In this document: positions 1 through 21,878 of the stretch, piece by piece | How the letters are laid out: every line of letters starts with the position of its first letter | Position numbering within the stretch: position 1 is the stretch's first letter | Notes under the pieces: model-generated | What the model was told of the DNA's origin: nothing | The model's database searches: none | What the model saw: only the letters and a program-made list of their open reading frames with translations | From: Acanthochlamys bracteata | Lineage: Eukaryota; Streptophyta; Magnoliopsida; Pandanales; Velloziaceae | Length of the DNA stretch: 64,000 nucleotides | Assembly: GCA_019914995.1 (NCBI GenBank) | Contig: CM034126.1 | Location: 1,059,001-1,123,000 of the forward strand | Direction: 5' to 3' | Made by a program: the position numbers and the translations under genes

Positions 1-600
1 GAGTTCCGTTACAGCTCCGCACAATCGCGATGAGGGCATCACAAAATAGGTGGGGGAGAATGTCACGGTATGGCTATTTTGGCTATTCTCGCCATCGAAA
101 TTGCTTTGGTAAAATGCTTTTTGTCTAGGCAAAATATATTGTACATAAGCTAAGTCTAGAATATGGTAGAATACTCTAGATAAAATATAGTTGGCATAAA
201 TCTAGAGTAGGGTAGAGAATACTCTAGAAAGGTGGAGATTTTTGTAAGGAATATTATGTAAGAACTTTCTGAACTATGTATTCTTCACGTCCGATCAAAG
301 CAATCTCCACCGTCCGTTGAGGAGGTGGAGGAGCTATAAATAGAAGGGTAAGGACCCTCATTTGGGGCATCAAATAAGAATTATAATACAAGCATAGCTA
401 TATAAAGCTTTCTCTTCAAACTTCTCTCTTGCAAGCTTTCATCTCTTCTCTTAAATTCTTTTTTGCCACAAAGTCTTTAACTATCTTTGATAGCTCTTTT
501 AGGTAAAGGCTGACTTAGTCACAAAGGATCGTGACTAAGTGCCGCACGAGCCAGAATAAAACTCTAAGCACGTGACATAAGGTATGTCCCATATATATAT
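1..600 (+). mobile_element. Probable LTR retrotransposon fragment (right part of an LTR)
   Basis: There is no long reading frame. The stretch has promoter-like organisation typical of a plant LTR: a TATA-like box (ctataaatagaag near 334) followed by a transcribed-looking leader rich in ctt/tct, then a short inverted motif gacttagtcac / gtgactaag near 511-540. It ends in ordinary AT-rich DNA after a (TA)n run near 592-605. No primer-binding site or internal retroelement coding region follows, so it would be a solo or truncated LTR whose left end lies outside the window. It could instead be a promoter of another kind. Confidence 0.4.
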
Positions 601-907
601 ATATATTAGATTCAATCTTCATCCAATATTTTGATCAAGATGATATAAATAGTAAAAATTAATAAAATATTTTTATATTTTTGTGTCATCTTAATTAAAA
701 TACCGAATGGAGGTAAAATTTTATCATATATATATATATATATTTTTTTTTTTTTTATGATCACTTTAGAGCACTTTTTTTTCAATTTTTATACGATGAG
801 ATTTAAAATTTAATTTTATGGTTGAATATTAATAAATACGAGTTTAAAAAACTAATAAAATTTTAATTCAACTAAATCACGAATTGATTTTAATTTGATC
901 ATTTAGG

Positions 908-1128
908 ACTTGTTTGGAAGAGCTTTTGTCCTTTAATAAGCTTTTTTTCAATTCCAAAAAAAATTATGCACAATTTTTTGTAAAGTTTTTAAAAAATTTT
1001 GAAAAGTATCAATAAAATGTAGGTTATAAAATGATTATATATATAATTCTTTTTTTTATAAATATTTATAAAATAATATATCTAAAAATTTTAATTTTTT
1101 TTATTTTAATAAGCACTCCCAAATGTTT
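908..1128. repeat. AT-rich MITE-like element
   Basis: About 220 bp of very AT-rich DNA bounded by inverted ends: acttgtttggaagagctttt on the left and, reading in from the right on the other strand, aaacatttgggagtgcttat. The ends share GTTTGG-type termini with other elements in the window. There is no coding capacity. Target-site duplication was not resolved. Confidence 0.45.
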
Positions 1129-2312
1129 CATTAATCAAAATGACAAAAAATATATATAGAACTTTCTGATGTCTGTTTATTTTGATCAAGTGGTTAGATA
1201 TAAATCAATTCATCATCCTCAACTTTTAATTAGATTATTAGCGGGATTTAATACGCAGAATATGTTAATTACCTTTTTGCTGGATAAGCTTCCTACTTTA
1301 CTATTACTACTTTCCTCGTTTAGTATCTAATTTCTAACAGTACTACTAGTGGGACGATTATGAAATCTATGGTATATATATTTCTGCATCTTAGAACCAC
1401 TATGTTTCGATTATTACTTCGCTCATTTTTTGTCGGTAGGGACATATTTACTTTATAGATAAAGTGAGTAAAATAAGTTTTTTGAAAATTAATTTAAAAA
1501 TAAATAAAAATTAAAAATATTTAATAAAAATAAAATTATATATTAATTTAATATTTATAGTAAGTTTTAAAAATAAAATTTTTTAAAAAGTTTATTAATA
1601 CAAAAATTTTATTTTAATTTTTATATATATTTAATATTGAAATTGAATTTGGAGGGTTGATAAATACGCTCTATAAGTCTTATAAGATTAATTTCACTAG
1701 GATGGTTACCCAAAATATGTGAACTATACTTTTTGCAAAATGTAAGACTTAGAGTAGATATCCTTTTGCGAATTAGGACTACTAACTTTCTGCAAGTACC
1801 GTATTCATTTATCGAACCGTAAATGCTAATACTTCTACTAGTGGGATTACTGTGACAATCCTTTAATATAGGGATCTATATATGGGTACGGTGTTTTAAT
1901 TTATAAGTTTATATATAAAAATTCTTATAATATTTATTAAATGGTATGAGCGTGATAAGCTATGTTCTTTTTAATGGTATAAGCGTGCAGTTAAGGAAAA
2001 ATCCTTTGCAATATAGATCCGTTAAGTTTCTGTTATTACTTTGGTCATTTAGGAATCCGTATATTCGAATAAATATGTTAGTGGGACTAGTTCGTAGAAA
2101 CATGAGAAATGTCATTTCGCAAGGTAGACCTTTTAGTTTTGTATATCTACTCGAATCATTAAGGGTCTACAGACTCTAAATGTGCAAATATTATAAAAAA
2201 GATCCATTATGTTTCTATTTGGCTAAAAGGAAACAAAAAAGAACATCATCCACAAAGGGGTTTTAAGAAAGGAAACCTTACCCATTTGTTCTCCAAACAC
2301 CACCATCCAGCC
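1129..2312. other. Intergenic AT-rich DNA upstream of SOT1
   Basis: Repeat-like AT-rich DNA with runs resembling the other short elements (about 1440-1670). A 77-codon open frame near 1946-2179 has no recognisable protein features. The last 100 bp before 2313 should hold the promoter and leader of the PPR-SMR gene; no clear TATA box was assigned. Confidence 0.4.
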
Positions 2313-4412
2313 ATGGCGCTTGCTTCCACCTTCTCCTCCATTCCCCGTTCACCACCTCCACCGTCGTCACCGGCCATTTCCTCCACCACAACCAAACCAC
2401 CACCACCATCTACGCAGAAGAAGAACAACAACAAGACCAACGAGAAGAACAACAACAACAACCGTTCACTTTCCGACCAACTCCGGCCACTGACGCAAAC
2501 ACTACTCAACGACCAATCTCTACTCGTCCATTCTCAACCAAACCCAAAACCCATCTGGGTAAACCCATCTCGTCCTCTCCCTCCCGTTCTCTCTCCTCAG
2601 CGTCGTCAACCTCGCCGCCGTCAAGATTCTTCTTCCCTCTCCCCCTCGCTTCCTTCCCTCGCTCGCTGTCTCTCTTCTAACTCCAATTCCGTTATTAACC
2701 CTGACGCCGTCTCTTCTCTCTCCTCCGCTGATGCATTCTCTCTTCTCAACTCCCTCCTCCGCCGCCCTGATTCACTCCTTCATTTGTTATCTCTTCTTGA
2801 AACCCATGCGTCATTCCCACTTGAAACTTCCCACTACAACGTTGCGCTGAAATCTTTACGAATTTCTCGACAATATAATCAAGCTGAGATGCTCATGAAT
2901 CAAATGATATCAGCGGGAAAACCAACGCCAGATAATATCACTTATTCGACATTGATCACCTGCGCTAAGCGGTGCCGGAGATTCGACGAAGCAATCATGT
3001 GGTTTGATCATATGTATAAATCAGGACTAACTCCTGATGAAGTGACTTACTCTGCTGTGCTTGATGTTTATGCCAGAATCGGTAGAAGAGAAGATGTTTT
3101 AGCTCTATATGATCGCGGTCGTGCCGCAGGGTGGAAGCCGGACTCTGTCGCGTTGTCGGTTCTCGCACGAATGTTTGGACGGTCCGGTGACTATGATGGC
3201 ATTCAGTTTGTGTTGAAGGAGATGAAGGTTCTTGAAATGGCTCCGAATTTGACTGTTTATAATGCTTTGCTGGAAGCACTAGGAAACGCAGGGAAGCCCG
3301 GGCTCGCACGTAACCTCTTTGATGAATTGACTAGCTCCGGTGTCGCGCCGGATGCGAAGACTTTAACGGCAATGGTTAAGATCTATGGAAAGGCACGGTG
3401 GGGCCGTGATGCTTTGGAGCTCTGGGAGAGGATGAGAGTGAACAAGTGGCCTGGAGACTTCTTCTTGTACAACACACTGCTTAGTATGTGTGCTGATCTT
3501 GGGTGGGAGGCTGATGCGGAAAAGATGTTTGAGGATATGAAGCATCAAGACCGCTATGCCAGGCCCGACAGCTTTAGCTATACAGCCATGATTAATATTT
3601 ATGCGAGTGGAGGAAAGGCGGATCGGGCAATGGCACTGTTTGATGAAATGCTGGAAAATGGAGTCGAGCCGAATGTTATGGGATGTACCTGTTTAATACA
3701 ATGTCTGGGAAAGGCAAAGAGGATCCAGGATGCCGTCAATGTGTTTGAGACTTCGATGCAGAGAGGAGTGACACCAGATGACCGGCTTGCCTGCTGCTTG
3801 CTTTCACTAGTTGCTTTGTGCGAGGAACAGGAACTTAATGCAGTGTTTGCTTGCCTTAGAAAGGCGAACCCGCTTCTCGTCAGGTTTGTTGAGTTGCTCA
3901 GTAATGATGCAGTTGAATTTGATGAGATCAAGGGTGCGTTCCGGGAGATAATGAATGGGGCAGCTGCAGATGTCCGAAGACCTTTCTGTAATTGCCTGAT
4001 AGACATATGCAGGAATCGGTCTTTCCTGCCAAATAGAGCTCAGAATTTGCTGCAGCTGGGAAGTTTTTATGATTTGTACCCTGGTCTTCAAACTAAAAGC
4101 ACTGAGGAGTGGTCGCTGAACCTCCGTTCTCTCTCAGTAGGTGCGGCAAATACTGCTTTCGATGATTGGATGAAGACACTTTCAGATTCTTTGGAAAATG
4201 AAGAATCATTGCCTCAGCTGTTTTTGGTTCATACTGGTGCAGGAACTCATAAATTTTCTCAGGGATTAGCAGGTGCATTCGCCAAACATTTGGAGAACCT
4301 GGCAGCACCGTTCCTGCAAAGCGAAGAGAGCGGGGGGAGTTTTTTCGCCAGGAAGGAGGATTTGATACCATGGCTAGAGTCAAGAGCAGCAGCTGTTTCT
4401 CTGACTGCTTGA
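2313..4412 (+). CDS. SOT1: Chloroplast PPR-SMR protein, SOT1 type
   Basis: Single-exon gene of 699 codons. The start is the ATG at 2313 in a good plant context (gccATGGcg); the open frame extends 9 codons upstream but without an ATG. The N-terminus (about residues 1-60) is rich in Ser, Pro, Thr and Asn, as expected of a plastid transit peptide, and includes an Asn/Lys run encoded by AAC repeats. Residues about 173-520 are consecutive P-type 35-residue PPR motifs (for example TYSTLITCAKRC, SYTAMINIYASGGKADRA). Residues about 597-685 form an SMR domain with TGAGTHKFSQG, while the usual LDxH motif reads LNLR. The order and wording match Arabidopsis At5g46580 (SOT1; maize PPR53), a chloroplast RNA-binding protein needed for maturation of the 23S-4.5S rRNA precursor. 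The paralogue SVR7 is the main alternative, but the closest recalled sequence is SOT1. Confidence 0.93.
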   Translation: MALASTFSSIPRSPPPPSSPAISSTTTKPPPPSTQKKNNNKTNEKNNNNNRSLSDQLRPLTQTLLNDQSLLVHSQPNPKPIWVNPSRPLPPVLSPQRRQPRRRQDSSSLSPSLPSLARCLSSNSNSVINPDAVSSLSSADAFSLLNSLLRRPDSLLHLLSLLETHASFPLETSHYNVALKSLRISRQYNQAEMLMNQMISAGKPTPDNITYSTLITCAKRCRRFDEAIMWFDHMYKSGLTPDEVTYSAVLDVYARIGRREDVLALYDRGRAAGWKPDSVALSVLARMFGRSGDYDGIQFVLKEMKVLEMAPNLTVYNALLEALGNAGKPGLARNLFDELTSSGVAPDAKTLTAMVKIYGKARWGRDALELWERMRVNKWPGDFFLYNTLLSMCADLGWEADAEKMFEDMKHQDRYARPDSFSYTAMINIYASGGKADRAMALFDEMLENGVEPNVMGCTCLIQCLGKAKRIQDAVNVFETSMQRGVTPDDRLACCLLSLVALCEEQELNAVFACLRKANPLLVRFVELLSNDAVEFDEIKGAFREIMNGAAADVRRPFCNCLIDICRNRSFLPNRAQNLLQLGSFYDLYPGLQTKSTEEWSLNLRSLSVGAANTAFDDWMKTLSDSLENEESLPQLFLVHTGAGTHKFSQGLAGAFAKHLENLAAPFLQSEESGGSFFARKEDLIPWLESRAAAVSLTA

Positions 4413-5693
4413 GCTTAAACGCTTGAATTTGCATAAGCCGCCTTTTAACTTACCACATTTTCTTTGCACAAGCAATCGGGTTGGTTTTAGTATTGTACAA
4501 GTTTACATGAATGAGAATATGGTTACATCCAGGATAAACAAAGCTCGATCCTTTCTGGGAGAAGATTTAACGAATGCATGCAGTTTGATGAGGAAACTAA
4601 CGTTGTTAGACCGCTGCGCAACACTCATTTTGCTATGCACAAGGGCTTGAAGGTTTGAAACTTGAAAGTGTGTACATGTATAACGAAGGAATTCCTACAA
4701 CCAAATGCCCTCATAGTTACATCTCTGCCCAATCCATCCAGTCACAAAAGGGATTTCAAAATCAGCAAGTGCCTCCCTCACAGATGATTACCCCTAAAAG
4801 AAAACTTCCCAGAAACTGCACAAGAACCCCCTAATTAGTGTGCACCCTCAATAGCTCAATTCAAGAAATTCTCACTGTACAATCTCATTATCCTTCTTGT
4901 GTCAAATACCTAGAGGTATAGGAGTTCTGCTTAGGAGTCCAAATTAAAGAAGCATCAAAGCAACACCTGGACATGAAATTGTTGGTAGTTCTCTTTTCAT
5001 CCTTTCTTTGCAGGTGTAATTTCTATATGCGACTGCTTTAAGGTAATGAAGAGTTAAAGCAGTTGTTCAGGAAAGTGACATAAAACTGCAGCACTTGTCC
5101 TGTTTACTACAGGCTTACATATTCTTCCTTCCAGTGAGATAACTACTGCTGTTACATCATCATGATACTTCCGCCGTTCGCCTTGAGGGATGGTCAGCAG
5201 TTCATGGAGTGGGAGGGAAAATTTATTCTATAACCTCTCCTTTCATTATTGTTTCTTGAATGTTGTTCTTTTCTTGAATGCTGTTCTTTCACTTTATAAA
5301 ATAAACCATATATTGATTTTATGAAAAGCTAACTGCACAGTTCGGAATAAGAAAAAAAACATGTTCTAAGGTATCTTTCTTTTATGCATATGATGATTTC
5401 TACAGAAAACATAATTTTAACAAGTGAAAAAATCATTATAATTTGCAGCAGTAGCAAAAATCATGAAGCTTCTGTTCTGGCATTTACCAGCAACTTCATC
5501 TAGCTTTCAATTTCTAGCACATCAAGTTTATTAAAAAGTTGTAACTGTATAAATATAATCAACAATAACTCGAGCATATATGTTTCACTTTGATGAAAGC
5601 CTTTTAATTTCAACTTAATTACTTGAGAAGTTTTTTCTGCTATTAAGCTGTTACATTCACTATAGCAGTTCCACATTCTCTCTTTCTTTTTCC
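4413..5693. other. Intergenic: SOT1 3' region and protease upstream region
   Basis: The first few hundred bases are presumably the 3' UTR of the PPR-SMR gene. I see no supported gene; the short open frames on both strands lack protein-like features. A TATA box for the protease at 5694 was not located with confidence. Confidence 0.4.
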
Positions 5694-6878
5694 ATGTCTT
5701 ATTTTCTCCGAGCATCTCAAGTTGCAACAATGCTATGGCTTGTGCTCGTCATGCTTGGCGTGTCCATGGCATCTGCTGTGCCTGTACCTTTTGCCGCGGA
5801 ATCTCCAATTTACCTTGGTACCGGATATCCAGTCATGGAGGTCAGAATCGGGACTCCTCCGATGCACGCGTACCTTATGATCGATACTGGTAGCAATTTT
5901 ATTTGGACTCAGTGCAATCCTTGCGTCCGTTGCTATGAACAAATATCCCCCATACTTGTCCCAGCAAACTCATCATCTTCCAACCTCATACCTTGCAATG
6001 ACAAGGAATGCAAGAAGATGCCACTTCAGTTCTCTCTTGAATGTACCAATGAGAAACATTGTCCCTACATCTACGAATATGGATTGGGTGATGAAGATTA
6101 CTACACAACGGGCACATTGCGTGCAGATACGTTCACCGTGAACACCACGAGAAGGACTAGTGTAACATTTGGTTGCAGCACTACTAGCGTTGTTGAAGAT
6201 TTTAAAGGCTCAGGTGTAGCAGGGTTCGGGCACGGTCCTTTATCTTTTCCATCCCAAATGGGTATAACGAAATTTTCCTACTGCATTGGTTTCCCAGTGA
6301 ATTTCGTACTCAATTTGCCATTGGGTACCATATACCTTGGCAAAGAGGCTAGGATTGAAGGTGCAGCAGCTCAAACGGTTCCGCTTGTCAAGAACACTAC
6401 AACTAACTGGAACTTCTTTTACTACCTTCGTTTGAAGGGAATCACTGTTGGAAATACCCGGTTAAAGATCCCAAAAGAGAAGTTGGTAGTTGGTGAAAAC
6501 GGCGGAGGAATATACATCGACTCTGGTGCTCCTGCTGGCGTGCTCGAGCATTCCATATTCAAGCTTGTGTTAAGAGAATTCAGAAACCTGTTAAAATTGC
6601 CGCAAGTGAGAATTCAGGATCGGTTCGAATGCTTCCGCTTAGGACCTGGGGGAGACAGGAAGGAGTTAAAAGTACCCAAATTAGTGTTCCATTTCCAAGG
6701 AGGAGATTGGGTTTTCCTTGAAGACAACTACTTCCAAATGAACAACGATGACCTGTGCTTCATGTTCACCGAGGACGAATCCACATCTGTGCTTGGACTG
6801 TTTCAGCAATTCGGCACACATTTGCTATTCGATCTTAAAGCTGAGACCTTAACCTTTGCTACTGGCGTCTCTTGCTAG
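5694..6878 (+). CDS. Nepenthesin-like aspartic protease (family A1B), secreted
   Basis: Intronless 394-residue protein. A hydrophobic signal peptide (about residues 12-28, LWLVLVMLGVSMASA) implies entry into the secretory pathway. The first catalytic motif DTGS is at residues 64-67, followed by WTQCNPCVRC, the Cys-rich nepenthesin-type insert. The second aspartate is at residue 276 in DSGAP, where most family members have DSGT/DTGT. The C-terminal LGLFQQFGTHLLFDL matches the family ending. Only about 15 residues separate signal peptide and mature domain, so the usual propeptide is nearly absent, and the flap region reads YEYGLGDEDYYTTG rather than the usual YGDGS form. The family degrades proteins in apoplast or vacuole; CDR1-like members act in defence. 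ATG 5694 begins the frame; ATG 5730 would shorten the signal peptide. The fold is clear; activity is not certain. Confidence 0.88.
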   Translation: MSYFLRASQVATMLWLVLVMLGVSMASAVPVPFAAESPIYLGTGYPVMEVRIGTPPMHAYLMIDTGSNFIWTQCNPCVRCYEQISPILVPANSSSSNLIPCNDKECKKMPLQFSLECTNEKHCPYIYEYGLGDEDYYTTGTLRADTFTVNTTRRTSVTFGCSTTSVVEDFKGSGVAGFGHGPLSFPSQMGITKFSYCIGFPVNFVLNLPLGTIYLGKEARIEGAAAQTVPLVKNTTTNWNFFYYLRLKGITVGNTRLKIPKEKLVVGENGGGIYIDSGAPAGVLEHSIFKLVLREFRNLLKLPQVRIQDRFECFRLGPGGDRKELKVPKLVFHFQGGDWVFLEDNYFQMNNDDLCFMFTEDESTSVLGLFQQFGTHLLFDLKAETLTFATGVSC

Positions 6879-7138
6879 AGGAAAAGTTTTTAGTACTAGG
6901 TAATGTTTTTCATACACAAATATACACCCAAGTGAATAATTCCCATTGGCTTTATCCACTAGTCTAATCCAATCTCTGTGTTGCTCGATGATATGACAAA
7001 CATTACATCTGAAAGTAAACTATCTAAATCATCAAACGTTTACACACCACTAGCAAAAGGAAATTCATCCACATATAAAATAAAAGCAATGCAGCCACCG
7101 TGACTATGTTCAAAGCAGGGGCGGTTTCCTACTCCTAC

Positions 7139-7393
7139 TTAGCTGCTAAGTTTTCCAGGAGCAGGCGGTGTGGGTAGGCCTTCTGGTGACTGCAGGTATG
7201 ATATAGAGATCAATTTAGATCTATACTTGTCAGTGCCACTGTTGACTTTAACGGGGCTGCCATTCATCTCATTTGAGGTAGAAGGTGGTCGAGGTGAATC
7301 AAGGACCTTCTCTGGATCAACCTGGGAGATTTTCATGAGAGAGTCTCGAGCAGCTTCTGGAGAAACCCTTTTCTTGCTTAACGAGAGATCCAT
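7139..7393 (-). CDS. Small conserved-looking protein of unknown function (84 aa)
   Basis: The minus-strand exon 7139-7399 starts just after a good acceptor (ttgttgcag) and holds an ATG at 7393 six bases into the exon. It encodes a hydrophilic 84-residue protein with MDLSLSKKRVSPEAARDSL at the start, Pro/Ser-rich stretches and PTPPAPGKLSS at the end. There is no signal peptide, membrane segment or known domain. A strong donor (tttcag/GTAATT) at about 9587 and a TATA-like run near 9783-9797 suggest a non-coding first exon and a 5' UTR intron of about 2.2 kb (7400-9586). Codon use and the clean splice sites argue that it is real. I do not recognise the family. Confidence 0.6.
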   Translation of the reverse strand: MDLSLSKKRVSPEAARDSLMKISQVDPEKVLDSPRPPSTSNEMNGSPVKVNSGTDKYRSKLISISYLQSPEGLPTPPAPGKLSS

Positions 7394-7399
7394 AATCTT

Positions 7400-9586
7400 C
7401 TGCAACAAAATCCAAATTAACCCCACAAATAATATGCAGTCTTCAGATTGATAACAAGGCTATGATGAATTACGCAGAAAAACACAAGGAACAATTTCCT
7501 TCTGATAATAGTAGATAGTCAATGCATAATCATAATGAAGGTAGAGTTAGTACCTAGGAAGATGCAGGACATGATGTTCCTTTTTGCATGCATTAGAAAG
7601 GGGACTTGGAAGTCCATAAAATCATAGCTAGTTTCAAGAAACAAAAGCTTTAATTACTAAATTAGGTATGATAATGGAGATCCTGAAGGGAATATATGTT
7701 ATCTCTGCTGAAATAATCACTCTTTGGCAGAGGTCTTGTACTGGAAGCCAACAAGAACCTTGCAGTCCAAGTAGAGTATTGGGAATGAGATACAAGCCAC
7801 AAGAAACACAAAGGTTTATGTGGGAAAACATCTCCCTAATGAAGAGTAAACCTACCAGCAATCACCACGAAGAAATTCACTAAGTAATATAAGTTTTACG
7901 ACACTCTACTCCAGAGTAAAAGCTCTTCCATGCAGTGTATGCTCTATTCTTAGTCTACAAGTTGGAAACACTATTACACGTAAGGAACTCTCTTGCCGGT
8001 AATTCCAAGTTGCCTAAAAGGTTACTTGCTAATCACTAAATATGCCTGAAGTTGAATGCCGATAATGATTGATCAACAACCACACCTGCAAGTCAGCTTA
8101 ACCACTTGTATTTATAGGCATTCCCAAACTGCTGGTGGGCAGCAACTTGTGCTGGCAGCAGCTAGCAACAACAGTACATCCATGTGCTATTAAGGCACCT
8201 TGAGCTTGGCAACTGCATATGCAGCCACCCCAAGTGGTGACCTGTTAGCACAGAAGCAACATTATCTGCATGTACTGTAGCTCATGTTCAAGCTTCTCTA
8301 GGATGTCATTATTTAGCTCCTTCACCCATGTCATTGCAGAGCTGCTGAAATAGCTTCCATGCTGACAAATGCTTGACAATGCTAGATGAACCAGGTAGCT
8401 CAAGCAAGACTTCTCCCAAGAAAACACCTGGCAAACTTGGAAGGTTACGAGGCTCTGCACCTTGCTAAGACAGCTGTGAAGAAGCTTGGGAATCCCCCAA
8501 AAACCAAAGGCTTGTCCTGCTTCTGCTGCTGTTAGTAGCAAGTGCCACCTAAAAAGAAGCTCCCAGCTACCTTTTCCAGAAGTTGCCAAGCAGCTTCCAG
8601 GTCATTGGGCATCACCCCAGTGCCTAAGCAGCTTGGCCTTCTGCTTGCCATGTTGTCCAGGCTTGGCTCCTTCCTTGGCCTAGTCCCTTGCTAAGTGGCT
8701 CTACCACTACTTGAAACAATCTCTTACTCAGTCATAAGTAGCAGTCCTTAAGCTACACCCTTCTTTTAGCAAAAGATGACAGAATTTTAGCTTTCTATCT
8801 CAAGTTGAAGTCCTTGATTACAGGATTTTCTGTGAACATATAATTAGGTACCCTGTGGAATGAAAACTGACATTATTTATCTTTATCCTATAACTATTTC
8901 CATGAGTAAAACAAAATCTTTAGCACCAGCAAACATGAAGCTTATCCGAAGGAATAACAGGGAAAAGTGTAAGAAATGCAATCTTACGACATGTCATAGA
9001 AACATTAGGGGCATATTATTATGCAGCAAGTCCACATATATGCCAAAACCAAATTGTAGTTGTCTTCAGGATGCCTGAGAACTACTATAAGTTTTGACAT
9101 AATGTTAGCTGATATTAATCAATAGCTACAAACTGAACTATTTCTTAATCATTTTTCTTCCGCAGCCATTATCAGCTCGAATAAATCCCTTGAAATTCAA
9201 CAATTCTAATTCAACAAGATAGAAATACTAAGCTAATATTATACACCGACGATCAACGCACAGTGACATCTCGTGTACCAATTTCCCCGAGAATTCTAAC
9301 AATTACTCGTACCAAACATTAATCTCAAGAATATTTATCACTTGCCTTTACTCCTGAATACTGAATGATCCATCTATTAACTCACAATTTCTTATATTTT
9401 CACTAACCTTAACCTAAATTTATCATACGACCAGAATTTTTGAAAGAAAAAGCAACCTAACAAATAAAATCAACAATCAAGTACCGTACCGGGGAAGAAG
9501 AAGCAAGCAATTGCAAGACGCAAGTAATCCACGTTTAAACACATACTTAAATTTGGACTCCAAAAAAATAAAAGCCAATTAATTAC
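7400..9586 (-). other. Putative 5' UTR intron of the small unknown gene
   Basis: Bounded on the minus strand by tttcag/GTAATT (about 9587) and ttgttgcag (7400). The part from about 8090 to 8700 is richer in G+C than its flanks and full of short variants of gcttggc, cagcagc and ttgctaag, which suggests an inserted, decayed element. No coding exon was recognised inside. Intermediate non-coding exons cannot be excluded. Confidence 0.4.
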
Positions 9587-9760
9587 CTGAAATATGGAAA
9601 ACTATAAAAAGCAGCTAGCTGATGATTGATGATTGAAGCGATGAAAACTAAAATCCAAAAATCAAACCTTCGATCTTCCAAAGCCTTCGTCAAGATCGAC
9701 CTGAAATCTTTCTTATTTATCAAATTAAAATCAGACGAATCTTCGTGCGACGCCGTTGAC
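9587..9760 (-). promoter_or_regulatory. Putative first non-coding exon and core promoter
   Basis: On the minus strand a TATA-like sequence (attatatatatagag, about 9783-9797) lies 20-40 bp before a pyrimidine-mixed leader that ends at a strong donor near 9587. It is placed to transcribe the small gene at 7139-7393. The transcription start is inferred only from spacing. Confidence 0.35.
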
Positions 9761-9829
9761 TATGTCATGAATGTTCTGTCTCTCTATATATATAATAATG
9801 ATATCTTTCTAGTGTGTATCTAAAGTCGT

Positions 9830-11477
9830 TCTTTCAGAAGTTTGCAAATAGAAGGGCATAATATAAAAGTTACACCTTACCACGCTCTACATTCTAGTAA
9901 TGATTACTGAAACAGTAACACTTACCAAAGTCTAATATGGATCTCCTATCTTGCAAATATGCAACAAAATATTTATCAATATCGTGAGCTCTAGATTTTG
10001 TCAACTGGACTACTGCATCCTACGTTTCAAAATTAGGTAGCTGATGTTAGAAATACGTTGGTGTGTACAAATTAAAAATAGCACAACATAATATTTGGCA
10101 CGTATCTTATAATTTAAGTTAAAATTAAAAATTAATAAAATAATCATATAAATATAAAAATATATGTCAAAAAAATAATAAAAATTTATGATCGTATGAT
10201 CACATAAAAAAATATCAATATGTGATGATATTATAATATTGATTTATAATTATTTTTTTTTATTTGTCTTCTTTTTATACAAATTTTATACATTTAAAAA
10301 ATATATATAATTCTAAAAAAGTTCTTAATAGCTAATCTATTAAATAACTAAGTCTCTAATGCAACTATTCAGTGTGATAACTATTTTTTTGGCATTAATT
10401 TATTGGCATAATTTTTTTAAGTAATTACAGTAAATTTAGACATAACTTTTTTATCAATAAATCTAAATATAATTACTATAAAAATTATAGTGGACTAAAT
10501 GATAAACTATGAGCAGCTACTTGTGCAATGCTCATCAAATTTACTTTACATCCAATAGTTGATATAATTGAGTTTGTTAATCTCTGCGTTATCAGTTTGC
10601 AAACAACATGTACTTAAAATCAATGTATCAAGCTATCTATCTATCAGACAACAAAACATATTTGACATTTGTTCAACTCTTCATCAGCTCCATACAAAAT
10701 CATTCAAGCTGCATTTAGATATTAGATCATATATAATACATCACGTGAACTCGGTAACTACATAGGAAGCCTTGTTGAAAATTTCTTGATATCAACCCAC
10801 GCTACTGTTCAGAATACAAAACAGTAATGAGTAGTAGTTTCCAATTGTTCCAACATAATAATACATGAAAATATGCATATGCGTACGGTACAGAAGAGCT
10901 TCACTAGAGCAAGTCAAAGGGATGGATTTTTCTACTAACATAAATTGGAACTCCAACATTCCAATTTTATTCCAATGTTTTAATTGATAAAAGTAAAATT
11001 TTACCAACCTGAATTCAGTAAGAAATATAAATTAAAAATGAATTCATTAAAGTTGAGATAAACTAAAACACAAAAAAATAAATTCAAACTTAAAATCGTG
11101 ACTTCTGTGCAATTGAGACAGTCTAAACTGCTATGTTGTCTATAATGCTATAACTGAAAAAGAAATTCCAACATTAAACATTGTTCATATTAAAGTAATA
11201 AGGTAGAGAGACTTTTTTCACGACAAATAAAGCCTGGCAATAAAGGCAGCCTGGCTTTAGTCTCTTCTCAACTATATATAGCTTCGTCTACTTACTATAC
11301 AAAGCTTGCTCTCAGCATCCTACCATCCCCAATTACCAATTGAACGAAACACTAAAAGCACGATATACATGCTTTGCATCTCCATCCAATCAGAACCCCT
11401 ATGAGTAATTAACTTATATAGATACTCCCCCGCGGGGCAACCAAGCTTGAGAAAGTTATGGAAGACGAATGAATGAA
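9830..11477. other. Intergenic AT-rich DNA without a supported gene
   Basis: No frame longer than about 70 codons looks protein-like. The right end should contain the 3' UTR of BSK2, whose stop codon is at 11478-11480. The run around 10080-10340 resembles the short AT-rich elements seen elsewhere but clear ends were not found. Confidence 0.35.

Positions 11478-21878
<10,401 letters not shown>

Noticed and set aside
2246..2509. Minus-strand open frame overlapping the SOT1 start
   Set aside because: It is antisense to the transit-peptide region; its Gly/Val/Leu composition is only the complement of Pro/Asn/Ser codons.
8245..8683. Open frames on both strands in the GC-richer intron block
   Set aside because: The block is made of short repeated words; neither frame resembles a protein, and the location inside a putative leader intron argues for an inserted element.
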